This document shows positions 36,212 to 43,727 of a stretch of 59,480 nucleotides of DNA, piece after piece. Under the pieces are notes generated by a model. That model made no database searches and was not told the DNA's origin. It was given only the letters and a program-made list of their open reading frames with translations. The position numbers were made by a program, and so were the translations under genes. Origin of the DNA: Burkholderia singularis (lineage in GTDB: Bacteria; Pseudomonadota; Gammaproteobacteria; Burkholderiales; Burkholderiaceae); contig NZ_FXAN01000053.1 in the NCBI RefSeq assembly GCF_900176645.1, forward strand, positions 1-59,480. The letters are read 5' to 3'. Within the stretch, counting starts at the first letter, position 1, and the number at the start of each line of letters is the position of its first letter.

Positions 36212-36847
36212 TCAAGCGACCTCGCATTTTTTTAGTAGTCCTATATTAGATAACTTCCTCTCGATGGCAGTCCATGCCGTATCGATGACGCCCGTAACGT
36301 TGGCCTTGTTGTCGCCGTCGAGCCATTTCCGCACGGCTGCATTCTGTTTGCTCACCGTGTTCACGTGCGCACCGCAATCCTGTGCAACGTCGGTCAAGCT
36401 ACACTTCACGCCGAAAACGCGCTCGATGATCGCGCGCCGTACCTGATAGTGGCTGAAGCCCGAACAGTATGCGGCCGATGCATCGGTAAGCCAGCCAATA
36501 GCGGCTCGCCATTCGGGATTCGGTCGGCTTCCTGAACAGCATGTCCTACCGCACGAGCACGGCAGTTCGCGAGGTGCCGCGCGCGCGACAATCACCGCAA
36601 TGTGCAGTTCGGGCAGTTCCCAAACCCGAGCGCGAATCATGCCCGCTTGCCCCGCGCCATCCAGTCCGACCAACCCCATGCCGCTCCCAGCCGATTCGCT
36701 GCGCAAGCGCTTCGCCATCATCGTCTCGCCGTACTGCTGCGTTGAGTACGCGAGCGCGAAGCGTACCGCGTCAAACGCCGATTTGAATTCGATTTCGTTC
36801 ATGTTGCCCGTCGCCTTTGTAGATTCGCTTACGGAAGCACTCGCCAT
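36212..36847 (-). CDS. Zn/HTH phage protein, possible late-gene regulator
   Basis: The 211-residue protein has a cysteine cluster (PCSCGRTCCSG), a GWLTDASAAYCSGFSHYQVR segment and a C-terminal helix-turn-helix-like region (SLTDVAQDCGAHVNTVSKQN). It is the last gene of the leftward early operon, the place of the lambda Q antiterminator, so a role in switching on late genes is a reasonable guess but not proven. The ATG at 36847 with GGGGAA upstream is preferred; a TTG at 36871 gives eight more residues. Confidence 0.8.
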   Translation of the reverse strand: MASASVSESTKATGNMNEIEFKSAFDAVRFALAYSTQQYGETMMAKRLRSESAGSGMGLVGLDGAGQAGMIRARVWELPELHIAVIVARAAPRELPCSCGRTCCSGSRPNPEWRAAIGWLTDASAAYCSGFSHYQVRRAIIERVFGVKCSLTDVAQDCGAHVNTVSKQNAAVRKWLDGDNKANVTGVIDTAWTAIERKLSNIGLLKKCEVA

Positions 36848-37068
36848 GGAATTCCCCAATACATCAGCCAATTGATAAGCACGGCGCGAATGTCCTCGCT
36901 GCGCGGGAACGCTACTGCCACTTCGCCGCTATCCAGCTCTGTGCCTGTGAGCGGGCACCCCGGAAACGAAATCAGACGATCCCCCGTCGTCGCCTCGGTA
37001 CGCCGTATTGCAAACTTCGCTACCGGCTCTATGACGTGCTGCAATTTGAAATAGAGATGAGCGCTCAT
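36829..37068 (-). CDS. Small phage protein (79 aa)
   Basis: It starts MSAHLYFKLQHVIEPVAKFA at an ATG overlapping the previous stop (ATGA) and contains SFPGCPLTGTELDSGEVAVA and an aromatic end (INWLMYWGIPWRVLP). No family is recognised. Tight overlaps on both sides mark it as part of the early operon. Confidence 0.78.
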   Translation of the reverse strand: MSAHLYFKLQHVIEPVAKFAIRRTEATTGDRLISFPGCPLTGTELDSGEVAVAFPRSEDIRAVLINWLMYWGIPWRVLP

Positions 37069-37370
37069 GGCAGTTCTCTGACGTCCCATTCGAGATCCCC
37101 ACTTGCAATAAACGGTGCGAGCGAACGACGATTGTGATTCACAACGACTTCCACCCGATGTGTTCCATCTGGATTTCTTGGAGTACAAATTGCATCTTTC
37201 AGGTACTTATCGGGTAAATCGATGTCCGCGTAGATGTACGGCGGTATGCCGCGTCCACTACGGACCGGGCCGATCAGCCGCTGCACGACGCACTCAAACG
37301 TCACACAATCGTCGCGCCAGCGATTTCGAACCCGCCGCGACGGCTTTGTGATTCGCACCTCAAGCCGCAT
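37065..37370 (-). CDS. Hypothetical phage protein (101 aa)
   Basis: The product (MRLEVRITKPSRRVRNRWRD; YIYADIDLPDKYLKDAICTP; VNHNRRSLAPFIASGDLEWD) is mixed alpha/beta without membrane segments. I considered RusA because of its position but the catalytic aspartates of that family are not evident. It overlaps both neighbours. Function is unknown. Confidence 0.78.
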   Translation of the reverse strand: MRLEVRITKPSRRVRNRWRDDCVTFECVVQRLIGPVRSGRGIPPYIYADIDLPDKYLKDAICTPRNPDGTHRVEVVVNHNRRSLAPFIASGDLEWDVRELP

Positions 37371-37824
37371 CCGTCACCTCCGACCCCATCTTCCGGGCGC
37401 GCACCGGCACCCATTCCTCAAACGCTCGATCCCACGTTGCGACCTTTTCCACGCGGGGTGCCGGGCCAAAATCCAACCAGTAATGACATGGGCCGCACCC
37501 TGGTACGGTGTAGATGTGCATTGCCTTGATCCCGCCTCCTTTTCCATGCTTCGATTGATTCGAGTGACAATCGACTACCGACTCGTGAGCCCATCCGATC
37601 GAGCAACAGACGCCCGGTACGCGGAGATAACACTCTTCGCCACGACAAGCGGCCAGATACTTCGAACCTTCGGCGACGGTCGGTTTCTTGATGCGGCGCA
37701 CGATCGCCTTTTGACGCTTCAGCGTCGACACGCACGTCAGGCTGCTGAATGGCGAATGGGGCTTGCGCCCGAAGCCTGTGCGCTTGAGCGGTGTTCGACG
37801 CTGCAACGGCGCGGATCGCTTCAT
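37360..37824 (-). CDS. DUF1364-type phage nuclease-like protein
   Basis: The 154-residue protein begins with a basic region (MKRSAPLQRRTPLKRTGFGR). It then has the DUF1364 pattern CRGEECYLRVPGVCC, DCHSNQSKHGKGGGIKA and VPGCGPCHYWLDFG, with Cys and His residues placed like a zinc-bound HNH-type fold. Proteins of this family sit among phage recombination and Nin-region genes. The enzymatic activity is inferred from fold only. Confidence 0.85.
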   Translation of the reverse strand: MKRSAPLQRRTPLKRTGFGRKPHSPFSSLTCVSTLKRQKAIVRRIKKPTVAEGSKYLAACRGEECYLRVPGVCCSIGWAHESVVDCHSNQSKHGKGGGIKAMHIYTVPGCGPCHYWLDFGPAPRVEKVATWDRAFEEWVPVRARKMGSEVTDAA

Positions 37825-38483
37825 GCCGTGACCTGCCGAATCAGATTTGCAAACGGATCAACGTGACCAGCGCGGATACGTTGCTTCATCCGCCATTTCC
37901 GGCACGCCTCAGTCGCCGTCTGCCGTGCTGGCCGGGCCGCATCTATGCCGCCACCGAGTGACCAGCGCCCGGCCCAATCCCCCGTGCCTCGCTCGCGAAT
38001 CCAACCGCCGACGTGAAACTTCTTGCCCCGCTGGCGCACAAGAATTCGACCGATACCATGGGTCGACGCCCCGGTTTTTTCTGCAAGTTCACGGATGGTC
38101 AGCAAGTCGTGGCGCTCGAGCATCATCTCGATCGCGCGCTCGACCCACGACAGCCCAGTGCGCCCCGTCTGCTTCTTCGTCCCCGACAGGCCGAGCCGCT
38201 GCGCCTCTCCCTTGGCTGCGATATAGCTGCGGTGCGGAAGTAGTCGCCGAACCGCCGACTTGATCGATTCGTTGCCGCGGTAGATTCGGCGAAGCGTTTC
38301 TCGCTCGTCATCCGCCCAAGCCGAGGCATCCGACAGCGCGATACCGAGCTTCGATGCGTAGATCTTCGCGGCTTCATACGTCCGGCCCGGCAGCCGATCC
38401 ATGTGCGATACGAGATGCAGTCCCTCACGAGCGATACTCGCCAACTCGGCTTTTTCTTCATCGGTCCAACGTCTGCCGCCCAT
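37821..38483 (-). CDS. DNA-binding-like phage protein with SANT/Myb-like segment
   Basis: The 220-residue protein starts MGGRRWTDEEKAELASIARE and has a second similar segment (WADDERETLRRIYRGNESIK), both resembling SANT/Myb-type helical units. A winged-helix-like part follows (IEMMLERHDLLTIRELAEKT, GIGRILVRQRGKKFHVGGWI). AAGGAGG lies nine bases upstream of the ATG at 38483. It overlaps its upstream gene by one base. It is probably a DNA-binding early protein with unknown target. Confidence 0.82.
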   Translation of the reverse strand: MGGRRWTDEEKAELASIAREGLHLVSHMDRLPGRTYEAAKIYASKLGIALSDASAWADDERETLRRIYRGNESIKSAVRRLLPHRSYIAAKGEAQRLGLSGTKKQTGRTGLSWVERAIEMMLERHDLLTIRELAEKTGASTHGIGRILVRQRGKKFHVGGWIRERGTGDWAGRWSLGGGIDAARPARQTATEACRKWRMKQRIRAGHVDPFANLIRQVTA

Positions 38484-38953
38484 TACGCAGCCTCCTTGAA
38501 CACGTCGCCCGCGTCGATTCGTCGATGCACCTCGGCCAACGCCGCCAATATCGACTGCTTTGATACCGTCGCCATTTGCGCATCGTGAGTCTCCAATGCA
38601 ATCTTCACGTCGATCAGCGCATCGCCGTCGAATCCCCACTTGCCTGTACGCCGCGCACGGTCACGGGCACGCACGAGTCCGGCCAACGCACCCTTGATGA
38701 TCCCAATGCTGCTCAACCCCGGACCGGTCTCAGCGATCACAAGCGCGACGTTCAGCGCGCAAGCAATCGTCGACCAATGCTCTTCAGTCCCCCGGCCGTT
38801 GATCATTTCGCTCAGCGCAACGTGGTAAGCGATGCCGAGATCCGTCGTCTGGCTAACGTCCATCGGCGTGCGCCTTTCCAGCGCGTCGAGCCCGGCCGTG
38901 CAGCGAATGGCGCGCGGGCGATACGCCTTGCGCGGTTTTCTGTTCCCCGCCAT
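38483..38953 (-). CDS. Hypothetical helical phage protein (156 aa)
   Basis: A basic N-terminus (MAGNRKPRKAYRPRAIRCTA) is followed by a helical region (DLGIAYHVALSEMINGRGTE; ALNVALVIAETGPGLSSIGI; LAALAEVHRRIDAGDVFKE). The family recurs in Burkholderia and Ralstonia prophages, but no function is known to me. Its ATG overlaps the stop of the DUF1064 gene. Confidence 0.82.
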   Translation of the reverse strand: MAGNRKPRKAYRPRAIRCTAGLDALERRTPMDVSQTTDLGIAYHVALSEMINGRGTEEHWSTIACALNVALVIAETGPGLSSIGIIKGALAGLVRARDRARRTGKWGFDGDALIDVKIALETHDAQMATVSKQSILAALAEVHRRIDAGDVFKEAA

Positions 38954-39516
38954 CAAACCTCCTTGATCGAGATGTCGTACTTGTCCAGCATCTGCTTACG
39001 CTTTTGGATGTACGCCCGGTTCTTACGCGTCGCCGTGGACTTCACGTCCTCGACAACCTGTTTTCCTGTCTCCGCGTCGACGTAGACGAAATCGGCGACG
39101 TACTTCGATGCGCGCTCCCATGTACCGTCGTCGCGTTGCTTGCGATCGGTGAGGACATACGGGACTTGAAGCTGCAAATCCGCGATCATTCCAGCGGCCT
39201 GCAACTGGATCAGGTGGAACCAACGCGAACGCTCTTTCTCGCTGTCGAACTTGATTCCGTCGTGCTCGCACTTCGTGTTGCGGTACTTCGCGGGCTTCGT
39301 CGGCTTTTGCATCGAGAGCGGTATCGGCGCGCCCGGATCGAAGCCGTCGGCTATCTCGTCAAAGCCGCTGTCAATCTGTGGCCGGTTGCCCGTCACCTCG
39401 TAGATCCGGCGCTGTGCCGCTGTCATGGCTGGCCGCGATTCGTCTCGCACGTGCGCCGTGCCTACTGTCTTCGTGCCAGCCGGGACCACCATCGGCCAGG
39501 ATGTGCGCTTCGTCAT
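38953..39516 (-). CDS. DUF1064 protein, PD-(D/E)XK-like nuclease
   Basis: The 187-residue protein carries the DUF1064 core: PAKYRNTKCEHDGIKFDSEK, ERSRWFHLIQLQAAGMI, YVADFVYVDAETGKQVVEDV and KSTATRKNRAYIQKRKQML. The E...D...VEDVK residues match the PD-(D/E)XK nuclease active-site layout. It may resolve recombination or replication intermediates. It follows a short gene with a 4-bp overlap. Confidence 0.88.
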   Translation of the reverse strand: MTKRTSWPMVVPAGTKTVGTAHVRDESRPAMTAAQRRIYEVTGNRPQIDSGFDEIADGFDPGAPIPLSMQKPTKPAKYRNTKCEHDGIKFDSEKERSRWFHLIQLQAAGMIADLQLQVPYVLTDRKQRDDGTWERASKYVADFVYVDAETGKQVVEDVKSTATRKNRAYIQKRKQMLDKYDISIKEV

Positions 39517-39689
39517 GCCTTCTCTTTGCTATCCACGTAGTTCCGTAACTCGCGGCGTGCGATTTCTGCCGCCGCCTCCCCGAAGCGCTCGCGCACCGAC
39601 GCAATGAGCGCGTGCGCCTTGCCGTTCCTACCGGCCCGCGCGTCTCGGACTGCGGCCATGAACCGCTCGCGGCACTCGTCGGCAGTCAT
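39513..39689 (-). CDS. Small early protein (58 aa)
   Basis: The short frame reads MTADECRERFMAAVRDARAG, then HALIASVRERFGEAAAEIAR and ends RNYVDSKEKA. Both ends overlap neighbours as ATGA, which strongly supports translation. It is highly helical and resembles small replication- or recombination-operon peptides in other Burkholderia prophages. Function is unknown. Confidence 0.8.
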   Translation of the reverse strand: MTADECRERFMAAVRDARAGRNGKAHALIASVRERFGEAAAEIARRELRNYVDSKEKA

Positions 39690-40333
39690 ACCGCGCTGAG
39701 CATCGGCGCCGGACGGTTGGCCGCTAGTTGGGGGGCCATACGTACAAAGCCGAGCATGGGTTTGTCCAGGCCGCCGAGCATCACCTGGTGGGCTGCATGC
39801 GCATCACCAATCAGCACGGGCGGCTGGCTCTTGTGCCCGGTCCGGTTGTTCTGCGCCTCAGCAATGCCGATCAGGACGGGCAGGTATTCAGGCGATTCGC
39901 TGCGCATCTTGTAGCCGCGGTAGCGGTTGACGAACTCGTTCCGCACGAACGGCCATTCGTCCTCGCCCTTGCCGCCGACCAACACCCAACCGCCCATTTC
40001 GACGATCACCCGATGAATCAACGCGTCGTCGAAAACGACGCTGTTGTACGTTCCGCACGACCGCACCGCGCGATCAACCTTCGCCCACGCGACGAGCGCC
40101 GCATCTTGCGTCGATCCGCCCAGCATCTTCACAATGTCCGCCGGCAGCGGCATGAACTGGCCCGAGTCCGGATTGACGCTGTGACGCCCAAGCGCATCGT
40201 TGACCGCGGCGAGGTCGTAAGGCTTCATCGCGGTCCACCAGACTCCGAGTGCGAACTCCGAACAGTCGCGCTTGTAGAACGCGAACACCCCGGCGATCAG
40301 GTTCGAAAACTCTTCGTAGTCGTTCGGCGTCAT
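39686..40333 (-). CDS. DUF6475-like phage protein
   Basis: The 215-residue protein (MTPNDYEEFSNLIAGVFAFY; FALGVWWTAMKPYDLAAVND; HSVNPDSGQFMPLPADIVKM; VFDDALIHRVIVEMGGWVLV) belongs to a family found immediately after helix-turn-helix replication proteins in betaproteobacterial prophages. The segment resembles proteins that help load helicase (lambda P position), but this is positional inference. It overlaps the upstream gene by 4 bp. Confidence 0.85.
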   Translation of the reverse strand: MTPNDYEEFSNLIAGVFAFYKRDCSEFALGVWWTAMKPYDLAAVNDALGRHSVNPDSGQFMPLPADIVKMLGGSTQDAALVAWAKVDRAVRSCGTYNSVVFDDALIHRVIVEMGGWVLVGGKGEDEWPFVRNEFVNRYRGYKMRSESPEYLPVLIGIAEAQNNRTGHKSQPPVLIGDAHAAHQVMLGGLDKPMLGFVRMAPQLAANRPAPMLSAV

Positions 40334-41136
40334 GCCGCACCTCCGTTCTGAGCCTTGAATTTCTCGGCAGCCCGGCGAGCTATCTCGCGGTTTCGAGCTT
40401 CCAACGATTCCTGCTTGTTCTCGCCCCCGGTTGCGCCGCCCACAAGCGGCTTTTCGGTGCGAACCCAGTTGCGCCACGTTGCAGCCCAGTCGGTCTTGCG
40501 CCCTCTCTGCCCCGGCTGGGCTCGCCAGTGATCCGCGAACTTCTCGGCAACCTTGCGAACGTGATCGACGGTCCACGTCGGCTGCTCAGCGAGCGCCCAT
40601 TCGCCCAATGCCTTGGTCAAAACCCAGTCGTCGGGTAAGCGCGTTCCGCGCGCACCAACACTGTTCCCACCGTTCTCTACTGTTCCTACTGTTCTGTGTC
40701 CCAAATTTGGGACTGTTTCCGGTGGTTTTTGGGACTGTTTCCCGTCGAAATTGGGACTGTTTCCGGTGGAATTCGGTACTGTTCCGTTTTCGGAACCGTT
40801 CCGGTTTTGGAACTGTTCCGAATTCGGGCCTGTTAATAACTCTCGCGGCCCGATCTTCACCTCCACACCGCGACCCACATTGATCACGTAGACGACGACT
40901 TGCCGAGTACGTCCGGTACGCTCGCCCGTATCCGTGATCCAGCCACCTTCCTTCAAGCGGTCGAGGTTCGCGAGCACCGTTTTGCGGTCCTGCTCGGTCC
41001 ACGCGACAAGCGTCTCAACGCTCGGGTACGTGACGAAGTTCTCGTTCGCGTAGTCGGCCAGCGCCATCAGGACCGATTTCGCCGGCCCCTTGCCAACCTT
41101 CTGATGGCGCGCCCAGGTTGTCGCGTCTAAGCTCAT
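40330..41136 (-). CDS. Phage replication protein with N-terminal winged helix (O-like)
   Basis: The 268-residue protein has an N-terminal winged helix (VLMALADYANENFVTYPSVE; LVAWTEQDRKTVLANLDRL; EGGWITDTGERTGRTRQVVV). A low-complexity Asn/Gly/Thr/Pro-rich middle is encoded by the iteron array. The C-terminal domain has DHVRKVAEKFADHWRAQPGQ and TDWAATWRNWVRTE, as in many phage replication initiators. The layout, with initiator domain, repeats in the gene middle and helicase-loader-like neighbour, mirrors lambda O/P with ori inside O. Confidence 0.88.
   Translation of the reverse strand: MSLDATTWARHQKVGKGPAKSVLMALADYANENFVTYPSVETLVAWTEQDRKTVLANLDRLKEGGWITDTGERTGRTRQVVVYVINVGRGVEVKIGPRELLTGPNSEQFQNRNGSENGTVPNSTGNSPNFDGKQSQKPPETVPNLGHRTVGTVENGGNSVGARGTRLPDDWVLTKALGEWALAEQPTWTVDHVRKVAEKFADHWRAQPGQRGRKTDWAATWRNWVRTEKPLVGGATGGENKQESLEARNREIARRAAEKFKAQNGGAA
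40655..40840. repeat. Iteron-like array inside the replication gene (candidate phage origin)
   Basis: The core ACTGTT(T)CC recurs at least ten times. Three copies of GGGACTGTTTCC start at 40709, 40731 and 40753 (22-bp spacing). Degenerate copies start at 40774, 40791, 40808 and 40825 (17-bp spacing). Shorter cores start near 40660, 40670, 40679 and 40688 (9-10-bp spacing). Such arrays inside an initiator gene are typical phage origins. Confidence 0.75.
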
Positions 41137-41978
41137 ACAGCCTCGTCGATCGACATCTGGCGAGAGTCGGCGGCGTCTACGGTCGGCGTTTCCCCATCGA
41201 GGTTGAGAACCCAGCGCAACGCCTCTGCGCGCTCGCCAGTGGCATTCGCCAGTTCGGCAGCGATCTGTTTGCGCGTGCGCATACGCGGCGCTGCGTCGCC
41301 GGTCAATGCAGCTTTCTGCGCGCGTGAACGCTCATGACCCTTCTTCCCCTCGGCCGCAGCGATAAGCGCCCTCACCTTTTCGCGCTGCCGTTCTGGCGGG
41401 AGTTTCGCGAGCCGAAGTGCATGCGTAGCAGTGATTTCGTCACTCTCAACCGCGATCCGCACCGCCTCACAGCAATCAAGAATACGAAGCTGACCGTCAA
41501 CTGACTCCGGCTTGATGCCGAACGAGCGGCCAATTTCCTCATTCGTCCGGCCCTGCTGACGCATGCGCGCCATTTTCTCGGCTCGGTTGATCGGAGAATC
41601 GGCTCGACGAATCTCATTCGCGCTGACCATAATGCTTGTTAGCGCCGCCAACCCGTCGCGCCGCGGAAGCGCGGGCACTCGCCAAGGTTGCAGCCCCATC
41701 GCCACGAGACGACGATTTGCTTCGCGCGCGTTGATCACGCGACGGCGACCGTCAACGACGATTGTTTTGCCCGTTTCGACATCCTTTGTGATGGTGATGC
41801 TTTGGGTGACGCCCTCAGCCATGATGTTGAGAACAGTCGCCTCATCGAACGGCATCAACGCGCGTCGATCGAACAGCGCGTGATTCGGGTCCGTAATCAG
41901 CACCAAATCTTCCGGATCGAAATTGAGCACATTGCTCTTTCCTATGGCGCCGTATGCATCAATGGAATTCTTTGCCAC
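41133..41978 (-). CDS. ParB/Spo0J-like phage protein
   Basis: The 281-residue protein starts at a GTG preceded by TTGGAGGAAGC. It has the ParB N-terminal fold (FDEATVLNIMAEGVTQSITI; GKTIVVDGRRRVINAREANR) and a ParB-type helix-turn-helix (RMRQQGRTNEEIGRSFGIKP; VDGQLRILDCCEAV; ATHALRLAKLPPERQREKV). The GRRR motif resembles the CTP-binding box II region of ParB. There is no ParA partner, so in this integrating phage it more likely acts as a DNA-binding regulator or in replication. Confidence 0.88.
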   Translation of the reverse strand: MAKNSIDAYGAIGKSNVLNFDPEDLVLITDPNHALFDRRALMPFDEATVLNIMAEGVTQSITITKDVETGKTIVVDGRRRVINAREANRRLVAMGLQPWRVPALPRRDGLAALTSIMVSANEIRRADSPINRAEKMARMRQQGRTNEEIGRSFGIKPESVDGQLRILDCCEAVRIAVESDEITATHALRLAKLPPERQREKVRALIAAAEGKKGHERSRAQKAALTGDAAPRMRTRKQIAAELANATGERAEALRWVLNLDGETPTVDAADSRQMSIDEAV

Positions 41979-41994
41979 GCTTCCTCCAAGGAAT

Positions 41995-42263
41995 TCAGGC
42001 CGCCAGCACATCAGGCGGCGGATTGCGATCCGCGAAATCGGGATCGCCAAGTGATCGAACTGAACCGTCCGCGCGATGCCAGAACCAGTAACCGGCACAC
42101 GTACACGCCATCAGGCGCGTGTTGCGCTCCTGCATCCACGCATCAATCGGAAATCGCGCCGGCCGCAGACATTGCATTGCGGCTGACGCATGTTCTCGTC
42201 GGGGCGCTTTTTCAGCACTCGGCGCGTCTCGCAATGGCGGCAGCGGCAGTGAAAGCGAGCCAT
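41995..42263 (-). pseudogene. Frameshifted zinc-ribbon phage protein
   Basis: Frame one (from ATG 42263) reads MARFHCRCRHCETRRVLKKR with a second CNVC pair and then derails after CGRRDFRL. An overlapping frame continues with IDAWMQERNTRLMACTCAGY, WFWHRADGS and a normal end. Joined by a one-base shift near 42138 they make one protein of about 89 residues with CxCxxC, CxxC and CxC motifs, as in related prophage proteins. Either a one-base deletion has broken the gene, or the sequence has an error there. Confidence 0.65.
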
Positions 42264-42264
42264 G

Positions 42265-42441
42265 TCAATGGCCGCACGGCACAGAGCCGTCGAGAGACTC
42301 GCGCGCGCCACAGGACAAGCAGGTGCGCGAGTAAATGGGAGGCTTCGCTAATTGGCCGGCAAGCTCGTGCGGCAGTTCCAACGGCTGGCCGCTGCGCGTT
42401 GCAAGCTGTTCACACTCCGAGAGCAACTGGCATAGATCCAT
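42265..42441 (-). CDS. Small zinc-finger-like phage protein (58 aa)
   Basis: The frame reads MDLCQLLSECEQLATRSGQP, then LPHELAGQLAKPPIYSRTCL and a C-terminal CLSCGARESLDGSVPCGH, giving a CxxC...CxH metal-binding pattern. It is coupled to the CII-like gene by an ATGA overlap and ends 1 bp before the next start. Function is unknown; similar small zinc proteins populate phage early operons. Confidence 0.78.
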   Translation of the reverse strand: MDLCQLLSECEQLATRSGQPLELPHELAGQLAKPPIYSRTCLSCGARESLDGSVPCGH

Positions 42442-42887
42442 CACTGATCCTCCGCCATACCTTCAATCCGACTGACCAGGCCGAGCAGTACCTGAAAGTG
42501 CTTCCACGTGCGCTCCTTCACTCGGAGAACTTCATGCCTCTCGACACGGTTGTCTTCGAACGTGCGGATAATCTCCTTGCCAATCTCGCCATTGGTTTCC
42601 CAGGTCTTCGCCATCAGCTCGACGATCTCGCCGTCCGAACAGTTTTCCGCCGATGGAATCTTGACCAGTGCATAGCCCCGCTCCCGCGCCCACGCATCCA
42701 AGATACGATCGTCGTTCGCTACGTCCGTGATCCGCACCGCCTCCGCAAGAACCAGCTTATGCGTGTCGTTGTTCGGGTTGACCTTATTGCGAAGCATCGC
42801 GCCCGACAGACCAACACGTGGAGCAAGCGATTCACTGCCACCGGGATAGTCGTGAACAACCGCGTATGCGGCGTCAATAATGTTCAT
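42441..42887 (-). CDS. Phage regulatory protein CII (CP76) family
   Basis: The 148-residue protein has MNIIDAAYAVVHDYPGGSES, LAPRVGLSGAMLRNKVNPN and THKLVLAEAVRITDVANDD, the pattern of the P2-related CII/CP76 regulators, with an N-terminal lambda-repressor-like helix-turn-helix. It is the first gene of the tight early block at 36.2-42.9 kb. It may favour the lysogenic decision by activating repressor or integrase transcription. Confidence 0.88.
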   Translation of the reverse strand: MNIIDAAYAVVHDYPGGSESLAPRVGLSGAMLRNKVNPNNDTHKLVLAEAVRITDVANDDRILDAWARERGYALVKIPSAENCSDGEIVELMAKTWETNGEIGKEIIRTFEDNRVERHEVLRVKERTWKHFQVLLGLVSRIEGMAEDQ

Positions 42888-43005
42888 TCGATCCTCATCT
42901 GAACGTTGTTCGTTACGATAAGGACTACTAAAGTGTGTCCCTATGGTACAAACGAAAATTCGATTTTCTCAACCGCACTATGCGGGCGCGATCTACTGCA
43001 TTGGG

Positions 43006-43074
43006 CGAGGGTTCCGAGCTTTCGTCTTAGAATTGGCAGCTCTCACACAACCATTTCTATACGGGGAACCCTCG
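43006..43074 (+). promoter_or_regulatory. Inverted repeat that would pair with a ribosome site and start codon
   Basis: CGAGGGTTCC (43006-43015) is the exact complement of GGAACCCTCG (43065-43074). The right arm contains the GGGGAA ribosome site and ends at the first base of the GTG start of the gene at 43074. In RNA from this strand the two arms would sequester initiation. Confidence 0.55.
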
Positions 43075-43370
43075 TGACTGAATCCGAAAATCGAATCTTC
43101 AACTACCTTGTTGTTCTAGATTGCACATCGGGCCCAGCACAACTCCTGTCCGGCCTCTGCGATACCCAGTTCAGATCCGCCGAGAAGCTACATCCCGTGC
43201 TTCGGTGCATCGATCTCGATACCACCGGGCATCCTTATCTACGGGCCACGGTCCTAAGAAAGGAAGATGCGACGCGTCGAGCACTACAGGTTCCTCACTA
43301 TGCCGTCCTCGCAATCTTCGAATTAGGGGACCAGGAAGACCCGCGAGCCATTGGATTCCGCGTCGACTGA
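43074..43370 (+). CDS. Hypothetical phage protein (98 aa)
   Basis: GTG start after GGGGAA. The product (TESENRIFNYLVVLDCTSGP; EKLHPVLRCIDLDTTGHPYL; LQVPHYAVLAIFELGDQED) has alternating hydrophobic strands and an acidic end, like a small alpha/beta protein. No family is recognised. Its 3' 200 bases overlap a minus-strand gene tail to tail. Confidence 0.65.
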   Translation: MTESENRIFNYLVVLDCTSGPAQLLSGLCDTQFRSAEKLHPVLRCIDLDTTGHPYLRATVLRKEDATRRALQVPHYAVLAIFELGDQEDPRAIGFRVD

Positions 43371-43530
43371 TACGCATATCAGCGATCTTTTTGAGCAAAG
43401 CCCTCCGTCGTATAGGAGCGCTCAGAAACTCTCGCTTGACCTGATCCACGATGCGCTGCCGGCGCTCGGCCCTGAAATCGAGCGCCGGCTGAATCAGCCA
43501 AAGAACCAGACGTGCATACAGGAGCTTCAT
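43171..43530 (-). CDS. Small basic membrane-proximal phage protein (119 aa)
   Basis: MKLLYARLVLWLIQPALDFR gives a short hydrophobic N-terminus, followed by a basic region (ERRQRIVDQVKREFLSAPIR). The ATG overlaps the stop of the membrane protein upstream (ATGA) and has GGAG before it. The last third overlaps the plus-strand gene and looks less protein-like, so the true product could be shorter than drawn only if a stop were missed. Function is unknown. Confidence 0.55.
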   Translation of the reverse strand: MKLLYARLVLWLIQPALDFRAERRQRIVDQVKREFLSAPIRRRALLKKIADMRISRRGIQWLAGLPGPLIRRLRGRHSEEPVVLDASHLPFLGPWPVDKDARWYRDRCTEARDVASRRI

Positions 43531-43703
43531 GCGATCTCCTTCAACAGAACGACTGCCCAAACAAGGAAAATGATGTTGAGTACCAGGTCGCAAGCGGCTG
43601 TCAGCGGCGTCCGCCGAGGCATATGGCCGCTTGCAAGGCTGACGATCTCGACGCCGCTTACCGTGCCGAAAATCACAACCATTACCGCCAAGAAAACCCG
43701 CAT
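43527..43703 (-). CDS. Small two-helix membrane protein (58 aa)
   Basis: MRVFLAVMVVIFGTVSGVEI and LTAACDLVLNIIFLVWAVVL form two transmembrane segments with a basic loop (HMPRRTP) between. GGAGA lies about eight bases before the ATG at 43703. It is divergent from the plus-strand membrane protein only 24 bp away. It could be a superinfection-exclusion or signalling peptide, but no family is recognised. Confidence 0.7.
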   Translation of the reverse strand: MRVFLAVMVVIFGTVSGVEIVSLASGHMPRRTPLTAACDLVLNIIFLVWAVVLLKEIA

Positions 43704-43727
43704 CTCAATCACTCTCCGGGGATTAAA

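Noticed and set aside
37065..37370. RusA Holliday junction resolvase
   Set aside because: Position and size fit, but the conserved aspartates and the overall RusA pattern are not seen.
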